Below are positions 44,031 through 52,489 of a stretch of 64,000 nt of DNA, piece after piece. The notes under the pieces are model-generated. The model saw only the letters and a list, made by a program, of their open reading frames with translations, ran no database searches and was not told the DNA's origin. Location of the stretch: assembly GCA_910574935.1 (NCBI GenBank), contig CAJTCU010000010.1, positions 1 to 64,000 on the forward strand. The letters run 5' to 3'. Origin of the DNA: Oscillospiraceae bacterium. GTDB taxonomy: Bacteria; Bacillota; Clostridia; Oscillospirales; Acutalibacteraceae. The position numbers were made by a program, and so were the translations under genes. Numbering within the stretch: position 1 is the stretch's first letter; every line of letters starts with the position of its first letter.

Positions 44031-44729
44031 ATGCAGATCGACAAAAGAAAGGTCAGGGCCGCTTATCTTAACAAATTGAAAGACAGTTGGCAGAAATATA
44101 ATTCCTGGCTGGAGAACGCCTCCTCCCCCGTTCTAAGAGAGCGTTCCCGGGAGATCGCGGCGGTCCGGGCCTGCTATGACGCCCTAGCCAAAGGTCCAGC
44201 CAGCAAGGAGGAAATGCTCTATCTCCTCCGTTTCCGCGACCCGCTGATGGCCGTAAAACACGTTTATCTGACCATGCAGGAGGACGTGCTGGCAGAGGAC
44301 GTGTTCGAGGTGGTTTCCGTTATGCAGGACGTTCCGGATACAGACTCGCACTTTGCCTTGGACGAGGAATGGGCAGAGCGGGACGACCCGGAGCTGCGGA
44401 AAGCCTTTCGGGAAAAGGTGGAGAGGTGCTGGAACTGGTTCTGCGATGACATCCAGGACTGTACCCCTCTGGAGCTGCTGAACCGGGCCAGGAAACTGGA
44501 GGCCGCAAGGACCAGCTACATCCTGCTGAAGAAACCGGCGCTGCCCTTGGAGTGCATACAGTATTTGATTCGGTTCAAGGACCCGCTGAGAGTTACCTAT
44601 GAGGAATGGCTGGAGTCAACCGCTATGTACGGAGCAGGTGTGCGGTTCGGCATAGAGCTGATGCTGGAGCTTCCCAGGGCGGCAAGGGTCAGGCCGGTGA
44701 TTCGGCTGCGGGTTAAGAAAACGCAATGA
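44031..44729 (+). CDS. Duplicated DUF3848 protein
   Basis: A 232-aa protein made of two DUF3848 units (about residues 8-90 and 125-205), each ending in L(L/I)RF(R/K)DPL..(V/T). The joining segment is acidic (DTDSHFALDEEWAERDDPEL). An internal duplication of the gene upstream is likely. The C-terminus is basic (RPVIRLRVKKTQ). Role unknown. Confidence 0.78.
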   Translation: MQIDKRKVRAAYLNKLKDSWQKYNSWLENASSPVLRERSREIAAVRACYDALAKGPASKEEMLYLLRFRDPLMAVKHVYLTMQEDVLAEDVFEVVSVMQDVPDTDSHFALDEEWAERDDPELRKAFREKVERCWNWFCDDIQDCTPLELLNRARKLEAARTSYILLKKPALPLECIQYLIRFKDPLRVTYEEWLESTAMYGAGVRFGIELMLELPRAARVRPVIRLRVKKTQ

Positions 44730-44740
44730 GGTGATCAGCT

Positions 44741-45025
44741 ATGTCTGAAAAGAAGTCCTTGTTGGATAGTCTCTATGATGGCGAGATATTCCCTGCTGAG
44801 GACATCGTGCCCCAATCGGACGAGTATCAGGAGGCCGTGGACAAGCAGAGCAGGATACAGAGCAGACTGGAATCCAAGCTGCCAGAAAAGCATCATGCGC
44901 TGCTGGAAAGGTTTGTGACCGCCATAGAATGCACCCACACCATTGAACTTCGGCAGACCTATGCCGAGGGGGTCCGCTTTGGGTTCCGGCTCATGCTGGA
45001 AACGCTCTGCGGCAGGGACAAATAA
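44741..45025 (+). CDS. DUF6809-like protein
   Basis: A 94-aa acidic protein beginning MSEKKSLLDSLYDGEIFPAE, with KLPEKHHALLERFVTAIECT and YAEGVRFGFRLMLETL. The 'SLL..LY.GEI.P.E' start and 'F..GFRLG..L..E' end fit DUF6809 proteins of Clostridia mobile elements. The GVRFG....LMLE motif also ends the preceding DUF3848 gene, a sign of shared origin. Confidence 0.72.
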   Translation: MSEKKSLLDSLYDGEIFPAEDIVPQSDEYQEAVDKQSRIQSRLESKLPEKHHALLERFVTAIECTHTIELRQTYAEGVRFGFRLMLETLCGRDK

Positions 45026-45128
45026 AGCTGCTTATAGACCACGGCATGGACTTTGAGGCGTTCGCCTTCCAAGTCAAGGGGCAGGACAGTAAGGAAATAT
45101 CAGAGCAACTAAGATTGGAGCTGTTAAA

Positions 45129-45329
45129 ATGGAAATCAGCATTACAGTCCAGATGGACAGCGAACGCTATAAGGCGTTGAAGAAATACCTCAAGCGCAAG
45201 GCCAACTCCACTGTGGAGCAGGAGCTGGAATACGCATTGACCCGCCTTTACGACAAGTACGTCCCGGTTACGGTGCGGGAGTATTTGGAGGAAGGAGACG
45301 AGGACGCCGGCGAGGAAAGCGGGGACTGA
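45129..45329 (+). CDS. DUF6103-like small protein
   Basis: A 66-aa protein: MEISITVQMDSERYKALKKY, EQELEYALTRLYDKYVP and an acidic tail. The 'I.V..D..R..AL..YL..K....E.EL...L..LY.K.VP..VREY' pattern fits DUF6103. A short in-frame-looking ORF just upstream (45046-45180) in another frame looks like debris. Confidence 0.7.
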   Translation: MEISITVQMDSERYKALKKYLKRKANSTVEQELEYALTRLYDKYVPVTVREYLEEGDEDAGEESGD

Positions 45330-45455
45330 CATGGAGGCAATTAGCAGAGAGTTCGCCTTCCATGATCTGACACAAAAATAAGTCAAGAAGGGGGACGGAG
45401 AGATCCGCTCCCCTTCTCTTTATTCCAATAAAAAACGAAAGGAGCCAAGACCCCA

Positions 45456-46046
45456 ATGGAAACCTACGATAAAATTCTGGCCATGTGGAGGACCCACAAG
45501 CTGGAGGTTGGCGCTGACATTGACCGGGCGCTGGATAATTTCAAGACCAGCTTTGCCTTTCAGTCAGGGCGGCTGACCAACCCTCAGATCACCTATCACG
45601 ACACCGTGAGCATCTTTGAGAAGGACAGCGTTGCCGAGTACACTGGCTTGGTGCGCTCCCTGTTGGAACAGCGCAATCAACGGCTCTGCTATGAATATAC
45701 CCGCGCCAAGCTGGTGGAGCGGGCGCTCCTGGACATTCCCTTGGTGCTGGAGGTCCACAAACTGCTCACCAATGGCACCTATAATCAAAGTCACTATATC
45801 GACAACGGCGAACGCCCCGGCGAGTTCAAGAAACACGATTACGGAGTGGGCCTGCATGAAGTGGGCGTTCCCGCCAGCCGTGTGGAGCGGGAGGTGGGAG
45901 ATCTGCTGGGCGAGGTCAACGGCTACACAGGCCCGTGGACCCTTATGGCAGCGGCCTACCTCCACGCCCGCTTTGAGCACCTCCACCCCTTTGCCGACGG
46001 CAATGGCCGGGTAGGGAGGACGCTGGTTAACTACTACCTTATGTAG
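45456..46046 (+). pseudogene. C-terminally truncated Fic-family protein
   Basis: A 196-aa fragment. N-terminal helical region, FAFQSGRLTNPQITYHDTVS (which includes the (S/T)xxx(E/G)N-like inhibitory position), then the catalytic loop HPFADGNGRVGRTLVNYYLM followed at once by TAG. Fic enzymes transfer AMP to target proteins. The HPFxDGNGRxxR motif is complete, but the helices after it are lost where the sequence changes to a non-coding G-rich repeat-like stretch (46047-46135). Probably inactive, though the core is present. Confidence 0.82.
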
Positions 46047-46151
46047 GGGTTGCGGTTCTGGATTTTTGAGATTTTAGGGGTTGCAGACCTCGAAAATGGC
46101 GGTATTTCAAGCGTTGTTCCGGGGTTGCGCCCCAGAAGGAGGTGAGCGGCA

Positions 46152-46565
46152 ATTTCACTGCCAAAAGGAAAGGTCAAGTTCGCGTTATGGGTCAGGCCGG
46201 AAACAATGGACCGGGTAACCGAGTGGTATCAGCAGCTTGACTGCATCAGCAAGTCGGAGTTCATTGAGAAGGCCGTCCAGTTTTACGTCAGCCATCTCAC
46301 GGCGGAAGACGGCGGCAGCTATCTCCCCCACGCCTTCCTCTCCACCATGAAAAGCATTGTCAGCGAAAGCACCCGGCGCATCTGCAATATCCTCTTCAAG
46401 CTGGCGGTGGAGCTGGCTATGCTCATGAATGTGATCGCCGCCACCCACAGGATCGACCGGGAGACTTTGGACAGGCTGCGGGGGGAGTGCATAAAGGAAG
46501 TCAAAAAGACTAACGGCAGTTTTACGCTGGATGACGCCGTGGAATGGCAGGAAGGAGGCAAATGA
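46152..46565 (+). CDS. ICE protein with AUU start candidate
   Basis: The family sequence begins before the first ATG (46206): codons from 46152 read ISLPKGKVKFALWVRPETMD, which matches the conserved N-terminus I expect. A perfect AAGGAGGTGA lies 9 bases before an ATT codon at 46152 and nothing suitable precedes ATG 46206. I therefore call an AUU start (137 aa). The LWVRPETMDRVTEWYQQ..C.SKSEFIEKAVQFY part resembles a ribbon-helix-helix DNA-binding fold, followed by a helical domain (ICNILFKLAVELAMLMNVIA). Position near Fic and ArdC is typical for ICE accessory genes. Confidence 0.65.
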   Translation: MSLPKGKVKFALWVRPETMDRVTEWYQQLDCISKSEFIEKAVQFYVSHLTAEDGGSYLPHAFLSTMKSIVSESTRRICNILFKLAVELAMLMNVIAATHRIDRETLDRLRGECIKEVKKTNGSFTLDDAVEWQEGGK

Positions 46566-46858
46566 ACAACACTGGCCCATTAAATTACAGAGGGGGTGAA
46601 CAGATGGAAGAATTATTGTGGGAGATCATTAAGAAAATCCATGGAGAGTTCCTTGAGAAAATTCGTGGAGAGGTCCAGGAGATTATAAATAAAGAGTTCG
46701 ATGAACTCTTCGAGAGCATGGCTGAAGAAACCGATGACTATACAAATATCACTATGCAAACTGAGGAGAAAAATAATGTCCAAGCCCCATCTGAACAGCA
46801 GACAACCGAGGAAAACGTAGAGCAGGAAGAGGACATAGGCCCTGCCATGCTTATGTGA
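46562..46858 (+). CDS. Small acidic coiled-coil ICE protein
   Basis: A 98-aa protein with ATGA overlap to the preceding gene and GAAGGAGG ahead of the ATG. A helical region (LLWEIIKKIHGEFLEKIRGEV) is followed by a Glu/Gln-rich low-complexity tail ending GPAMLM. No family recognised. Confidence 0.65.
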   Translation: MNNTGPLNYRGGEQMEELLWEIIKKIHGEFLEKIRGEVQEIINKEFDELFESMAEETDDYTNITMQTEEKNNVQAPSEQQTTEENVEQEEDIGPAMLM

Positions 46859-46869
46859 GGAGGGATTAA

Positions 46870-47301
46870 ATGAGAGGAACTCCTATCGAGCTTACATCAG
46901 ATAATTACGCCGGCCGGCTCAAAGAGATCACCGACCGCTTGGAGCAGGGGGTCGCAGATTTGTTTGACAGCGACCGATACAAAGAGTATCTCCGGGTGAT
47001 GTCCCGGTTCCACCGCTACAGTTTCAACAACACTCTGCTGATTGCCATGCAGTGTCCGGGGGCCACCAGGCTGGCTGGACTCCAGAGTTGGAAGAAGTTC
47101 GGGCGGCACGTTAAGAAAGGCGAGAAGGGCATCAAGGTGATTGCGCCCACGCCTTTCAAGAAAACTGTGGAGGAAGATGGAGAGGAAAAGGAGGTCGTGG
47201 TGCCGCGCTACAAGGTGGTATCCACATATGATGTGAGCCAAACCGAGGGAAAGCCTCTGCCGGAGATCGCCAGCACCCTCACCGGCAGCGTGGATAGCTA
47301 A
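46870..47301 (+). pseudogene. Truncated ArdC-like antirestriction protein
   Basis: A 143-aa N-terminal part: LKEITDRLEQGVADLFDSDR, YLRVMSRFHRYSFNNTLLI and GLQSWKKFGRHVKKGEKGIK. This is the ssDNA-binding ArdC_N domain of ICE antirestriction/LtrC-like proteins. The following metallopeptidase part (expected HExxH) is missing; coding ends a few codons after LPEIASTLTGSVD where group II intron sequence begins at 47303. Confidence 0.82.
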
Positions 47302-47302
47302 G

Positions 47303-48460
47303 GTGTGCCGTTGGGGGTGCGGGTAAAGGAACATGGAAAAAGCGAACGCTGCCCTGTAATGGGGCGGATAGGGATTGAATCGTAAAATATTCGACAACAT
47401 TATCCCACGCGAAAGCGGGCAGACTTCCATGCGGTCTTTCTTTACAAGAGAACTTACAGAATTTTCGAAAGGAGAAAAGCAAATGGACAGGAAACTGTGT
47501 GCATCTCTTGACGGCGCTGGCCCGTGGTCTGAAATCGATTGAGACTATGCGGAATCTGCCGTTAGAAAACTGCAAGCACGTATTGTAAAGGCTCAAAAGG
47601 AAGGCAGGACCGGCAGGGTGAAAGCCTTGCAGCGACTACTGACCACATCCTTTTTCGCCAAAGCTCTGGCGGTGAAAAGGGTGACGGAAAGCACAGGAAA
47701 ACGAACTGCCGGGGTAGACAGTGAAATATGGTCTACACCCAAAATGAAGTATGAAGCAATTTTCAGACTGACGCAAAAAGGTTACCATGGCTGATTCGCA
47801 AGCTGAATCCCATGATTCGCGGCTGGGTCAATTACCAGCGGTTCAATGTGTCTGCTGTGGCGTTTGAATATGTAGATTATCAAGTGTTCAAATGTCTGTG
47901 GGCTTGGTGTAAGCGTAGGCATCCAAAGAAAAGCAAAACGTGGATAGCCACAAAATATTTCCACCGTATCGGCAACCGCAGCTGGACATTTTCCGTTCCT
48001 ACAAAGCAGAAAATGAGCAATGGGGAAACTCTCTATATCCGGCTGATATATGCAACAGATACGGATATTATCCGCTTTACAAAAATCCGCAACCGTTCCA
48101 ATCCATTCGATGCGGATGACCAAGAATATTTTGAAAAACGCGATACCGAGAAAATGCGCAACAGTCTGAAAGGCAGAAAGATATTGGCGAAACTCTTCCG
48201 CCAGCAGAATGGTTTGTGTCCTGTTTGCGGAAAGAAAATCACCGTGGACACGGGATTCCAGGTTTATGACGATAAAGAAAATCGCCAAAACCCCAAGCAA
48301 ATGCTTCATCCGGAATGCTATAGAAAGGTTCGTAAAAATGATGTTTTCTTTGAGCCGGTTCCCGAAGGGGAGCTTTGAAAGGCTTGAGCCGTATGAGGGG
48401 AAACTCTCATGTACGGTTCTTAGGGGAGGCTCCGGCAGTAATGCCGGGGTCTTACCCGAC
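47303..48460 (+). mobile_element. Group II intron remnant with internal deletion, bridging two different exons
   Basis: The 5' end fits GTGYG (GTGTGCC at 47303). Domain V is intact at 48386-48419 (GAGCCGTATGAGGGGAAACT, then CTCATGTACGGTTC), followed by a domain VI-like hairpin and the end TTACCCGAC. Between them, the intron ORF is a wreck. The flanking exons are ArdC (left) and VirD4 (right), two genes that should not adjoin. So the element is probably a hybrid formed by recombination between two copies, with loss of the DNA between them. Confidence 0.75.
47483..48378 (+). pseudogene. ltrA: Group II intron reverse transcriptase/maturase remnant
   Basis: The N-terminal part reads (M)DRKLCASL, WSEID-stop-DYAESAVRKLQARIV (TGG to TGA), then LLTTSFFAKALAVKRVTEST and KRTAGVDSEIW. 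At ~47790 the frame jumps straight to the maturase X domain WLIRKLNPMIRGWVNYQRFN and the HNH-like end (CPVCGKKITVDTGF). All RT catalytic blocks, including YADD, are deleted. Confidence 0.85.
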
Positions 48461-49416
48461 CAAATCCTGTGCTTCGATACAGAGATAGATGCCGAGCGGT
48501 TTTGCAACGAGAAGTGTGCCGTGTTCGTTATTTTACCGGAGGAAAACCCTAATTCGTTTTTTATGATTTCGCTGATCATCCAGCAGCTCTACCGGGAGAT
48601 TCTTTCTGTTGCCGATGAAAACGGCGGCAAGCTGAAAAACAGGTGTATTTTCTTCTGCGACGAGTACGGCACCAGTGCGACACGTTTCTAAGTGAAAAGC
48701 TTAGACACAGGTTTAATTGAGTAGAAAATTGAAAGGAGTTTCTATGAAGAACTTGTAGAACTGATATCCCGATAGGTGGAATGAAGGAGTAACGCCCCCA
48801 AACGCCTACCTTGAAACTGCGACAGGCGGGGAGCCGTGCAATAGGTTTCTTGTCTGGGAGCTCGCAAAGTCGGCAGAAGTTTGTCCAAACAGGGCTATCA
48901 AAATTTAGCCGCTGTGGAAACCGGCCTGGAGGCAGGCTGTGCAGATGATATGCCGGAGGTCTATAAAATACCCATGGTGAGAATGTCTTTAAGACTGACG
49001 AAACCCCGAATGAAAGGCTCTAGACGAATGGGCGGTAGAAATGCCGCTGCCGTATAATTGCGGTGTATGTGAGGGTGAGTAAAATTTCGTACTATGAAAG
49101 TCCTTACTCTATTACAGGTAGTGTCCAGCATACAGGGCCAAAGGGCAGCCTAAAGGTATATGTACAGATAGGGATATCGGAACGTGGAAAGGCCGGAGCA
49201 TGGAGCGGATTGCACCGCTGTGAAATGCTGGCAGGGAATCCATAACCTGCCTTTGTCCGGTTGAGAGTGATGCCACAGTACCTGTGAAGCGGCGATAACA
49301 AGCCGTGGAGGGATAGGCATTAGTCGTATTATGTGAACAAAATAAAGTTCGATTCATTTCATAGGTTCGAGTAAGACTAAGAAAAGCCGACTTCCCTTTG
49401 GAGGTGTTGGCTGACT

Positions 49417-51311
49417 ATGACAACAAACAAGAAACCGAAAAAGCAAAAGCTAAGAAACGCGGAATATTATGACCTGCAATCTGTGTTCGACAGACTGTAT
49501 TCAGAAAGCAAAGGTGGCAAGGTGTTTACTAAAATTATGCCGCTGGTACTTTCCGAAAACAACATCCGTCTTGCTTACCGCAACTTGAAAAAGAACAGCG
49601 GGTGCAAGACAGCGGGGACAGATAAAAAGACCATCAAAGACCTTGAAACGTGGAAAGAGCCCGACCTGATACACTATGTGCGCAAACGCCTGGAATGGTA
49701 TGTCCCCCAGCCCGTGCGCCGGGTCGAAATACCCAAAGACAACGGCAAAACACGCCCGCTGGGTATACCCACCATCATGGACAGGCTAATTCAGCAATGT
49801 TTTCTGCAAGTGCTGGAGCCCATATGTGAAGCAAAATTCCATGACCGCAGTTTTGGGTTTCGCCCGAACCGCAGCCAGGAAAACGCGGTTGCGGTAGCTT
49901 ATTCTCTAGCCCAGCGCCAGGGCTTGCATTTTGTTGTAGACCTTGATATTAAAGGGTTCTTTGACAATGTGAGCCACGGCAAGCTGCTCCGGCAGATGTG
50001 GATGTTGGGTATCCGGGACAAAAAGCTTCTATCCATTATTTCCTCTATGCTGAAAGCGGAAGTAGCTGGAATAGGCTTCCCGGAAAAAGGTACCCCGCAA
50101 GGCGGAGTGATTTCCCCTTTGCTCTCCAATATCGTGCTCAACGAATTGGATTGTGTGGATAATACTTCAGCTTCGCTGAAGTATACAGCCAATGGGAAAA
50201 TATGCCCATGCGCAAAAACTACACCCACATTCGAAGCGATAACGGCGTAGCGGATAAGGGATATGTATACCATGTTTTAAGGGAAAAGACCAATTTGAAA
50301 GAGTGCTACGGTTTGCGTTATGCAGACGATTTCCGTATTTTCTGCCGGAAACGGCAGGATGCGGAAAGGCTGTTTATTGCCACGCAGAAATGGCTCAAAG
50401 AGAGGTTAGGGCTGGATATCAGCCCGGAGAAATCCCAAATCGTCAATTTGAAACGGCGCTATTCAGAGTTTCTCGGCTTCAAAATAAAGGTCTGCAAAAA
50501 GGGCGAAAAGAACGGCAAGCCCAAGTATACGGTGGTCTCCCATGTTTCGGATAAGCGCAAAGAGAAAATCAAAAAGCGTGCCGCTGAAATGGTAGGAAAA
50601 ATCAAGTTCCCCGCAGATAAGTTTGAGGAACACAAGTTCATTATGGACTACAATTCCTATGTGATGGGAGTTCATAATTATTATCGCATAGCGACCCATG
50701 TAAGTCAAGATTTTGCGGAAATCGGCTTTCCGGTCAAACGGACTATGAAATGCAGATTAGGTCAGAGATTAAAGCGTAAGGGGAATACATTACCCCCATT
50801 TGTTCAGCAAATGTATGGTAAGAGCAAACAGCTCCGCTACATCAGAGGGCTGTTTGTCCTGCCGATATCCTTTGTCCAGACAAGGCCGCCAAAACACAGG
50901 CCCCGGGATTGGTGCGTGTATACACCAGAGGGCCGGGCGGCAGTCCATAAAGCGTTGGAGAAAATCAATATCCCCATCCTGCATTATTTGATGGAACATC
51001 CTGTAAGGAATGAGAGCATTGAGTACAATGATAACCGTCTAGCGCTCTATTGCGCCCAGCAGGGAAAGTGCGCTATAACGGGCAAGCCCCTTGAAATTGG
51101 CGATATTCATTGCCACCATTAAGTTCGTAGGGTTGATGGCGGCAATGACAGTTACTCAAATCTTATTCTAGTTTGCAGGGATGCACACATCTTGCTCCAT
51201 GCCATGTGGGAATCTACTATAGAACACTATGTGGAAAAGCTGGCTCTAAACGCAAAGCAAAAGGATAAGCTGAACAGATTAAGAAAGCGTTTGAATCTTG
51301 ATCCAATCTAA
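49417..51311 (+). pseudogene. ltrA: Group II intron RT/maturase/HNH, broken by a 23-bp palindrome and a stop
   Basis: First frame 49417-50250: RT domains with GTDKKTIKDLETW, RPLGIPTIMDRLIQQCFLQ, SFGFRPNRSQENAV, FVVDLDIKGFFDNV and GTPQGGVISPLLSNIVLNEL. The frame is lost at 50162 and resumes as SQWENMPMRKNYTH, then LRYADDFRIFCRKRQDAERL (YADD), maturase and HNH (CAITGKPLEIGDIHCHH). A TAA at 51120 interrupts the HNH, after which sense codons run to 51311. Deleting the 23-bp palindrome and restoring the stop would give 623 aa. Confidence 0.88.
50162..50184. repeat. 23-bp perfect palindrome inserted in the RT gene
   Basis: ATACTTCAGC - TTC - GCTGAAGTAT. Its removal exactly restores the reading frame between NELD and SQWENMP, so it is an insertion into the coding sequence upstream of the YADD active site. 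Confidence 0.8.
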
Positions 51312-52026
51312 AAACTTGGTTGTTGAAAAATCGATACTTTATAGAAATTCCATGATACGATGGAACGCCGGATGAGCGGAAACGCTCATGTCCGGTGTGA
51401 AGCGGGGGAAAATCCGGAAATGATTTCAAAGGATTACCTATCGCTATTTCCAAAAATTGAATCCGCTGAAATGATGTTCTCCGCATCCCGCTCCCGCCGC
51501 CTGAGCATTGTGCCGGTCATTCAATCCCTGGGGCAGCTTGAGAAGAACTACGGCAAGGAGGGCGCGGAAATCATAATCGATAATACCCAGTTAACCATCT
51601 TCGGCGGCTTTGCGCCTAACAGCGAAACCGCCCAGGTGTTGAGCAAATTTCTGGGCAGCAGGACGGCGCTCTCTGGTTCCGTCAGCCGTGGAAAGAAAGA
51701 CCCCAGCCAGTCTCTCCAGATGATCGAGCGCCCACTCATGACAGCGGACGAGTTAAAGTCTATGCCCAAGGGACAATTCATCGTGATGAAAACCGGCACA
51801 AATCCCATGAAGGTCAAACTGAAACTTTTCTTTAAGTGGGGCATTGCGTTCGGGAAACCGTACCAGGTGCCGGATCAGGGCAGCAGGCCGGTTCGGTATG
51901 CCAGCAGGCAGGCGCTGATGGAGGCCATTCATGAGGCGTTCCCCCGTCTGCGTCCCAGATCGCGGCCAGCGGCGATTCCACAGGAGCAGCCCGCCAAAGT
52001 GATTACAGAGCGAAAGGATGCTGACA

Positions 52027-52299
52027 ATGGGTAGGCTGGAAAATATTTATCGGAGCGATTTGCCCAAGCGTGCAGTCCTTGTGTATATGTACCTGTCAGA
52101 CCGGTCGGGGAAGGAGGGGCAGTGTTTTCCCTCTGTCCCCACCATAGCCCGGCAGACGAAACTATCAGAGGCTACTGTACACCGGGCGATTAAGGACTTG
52201 GAGAAAGGAGGTTTCCTCTATGTCACAGGCCGTCAGCGGCCCAATGGCGCGGATTCCTCGAATCTCTATACATTGACGGATGCTGAACCGGGGTGGTGA
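52027..52299 (+). CDS. Winged helix-turn-helix protein
   Basis: A 90-aa protein: MGRLENIYRSDLPKRAVLVY, FPSVPTIARQTKLSEATVHR and AIKDLEKGGFLYVTGRQRPN. This is the replisome-organiser-type wHTH used by ICE and phage regulators. The ATG at 52027 overlaps the VirD4 stop; 52018 is an alternative. It is complete, though shorter than Rep proteins that carry DUF6017. Confidence 0.8.
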   Translation: MGRLENIYRSDLPKRAVLVYMYLSDRSGKEGQCFPSVPTIARQTKLSEATVHRAIKDLEKGGFLYVTGRQRPNGADSSNLYTLTDAEPGW

Positions 52300-52301
52300 T
52301 T

Positions 52302-52397
52302 TTGAAAAAAACACTCACAAGGGAGTACTCCGGGTTTTCGCTGACACCGGGAGGGTCTCATAGTGACAGCCTGCAAATAAAAAGTCAAGCCCCCTAA
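52302..52397 (+). CDS. Possible 31-aa ORF after the wHTH gene
   Basis: TTG start two bases after the previous stop; product begins MKKTLTREYSGFSLTPGG. No clear ribosome site of its own beyond GGTGGTGA. Could be translated by coupling; may be chance. Confidence 0.3.
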   Translation: MKKTLTREYSGFSLTPGGSHSDSLQIKSQAP

Positions 52398-52419
52398 GCC
52401 AAAAAATGAAAGAAAGTGG

Positions 52420-52483
52420 ATGGAAAAAGTGAACACAGCAAACAGACTGCCGCCCAAAAGCGGCAGTCAGGAAGAAAAGATTG
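52420..52483 (+). pseudogene. 5' stub of a reverse-transcriptase gene cut by IS110
   Basis: ATG 52420 opens MEKVNTANRLPPKSGSQEEK, the kind of N-terminus seen in group II-type RTs (K..N.LP.K.G). The frame then enters the IS110 element. Its 3' continuation is probably the RT-like sequence at 53985. Confidence 0.55.
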
Positions 52484-52489
52484 TTTCTG

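Larger units (their letters stand above)
48675..51447 (+). mobile_element. Group II intron (2773 bp) inserted in virD4
   Basis: Boundaries follow the rule GTGCG...AT: 5' GTGCGACACG at 48675, 3' ACCTATCGCTAT ending 51447. Precise removal rejoins the VirD4 frame. Domain V is at about 51363-51398 (GGATGAGCGGAAACGCTCATGTCC), with a domain VI hairpin after it. About 740 bases of domains I-III precede the maturase ORF. The ribozyme parts look intact, so the intron may splice with a helper maturase. Confidence 0.85.
48461..52034 (+). pseudogene. virD4: VirD4/TraG-type coupling protein, 3' part, interrupted by a group II intron
   Basis: Exon A (48461-48674) encodes CFDTEIDAERFCNEKCAVFV, ILPEENPNSFFMISLIIQQL and FFCDEYGT. 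Exon B (51448-52034) continues PKIESAEMMFSASRSRR, the VDNTQLTIFGGFAPNSE-like block and MPKGQFIVMKTG. Joining them after intron 48675-51447 gives GGC ACC ATT CCA AAA, restoring CDEYGTIPKIES, the Walker B region. The N-terminal ~350 residues, including Walker A, are absent because the left flank is the ArdC/intron junction. The protein would couple DNA to the conjugation channel; this copy cannot. Confidence 0.85.

Noticed and set aside
45046-45180. Small ORF beginning MDFEAFAFQVKG
   Set aside because: Overlaps the better-supported DUF6103-like gene in another frame and has no RBS.
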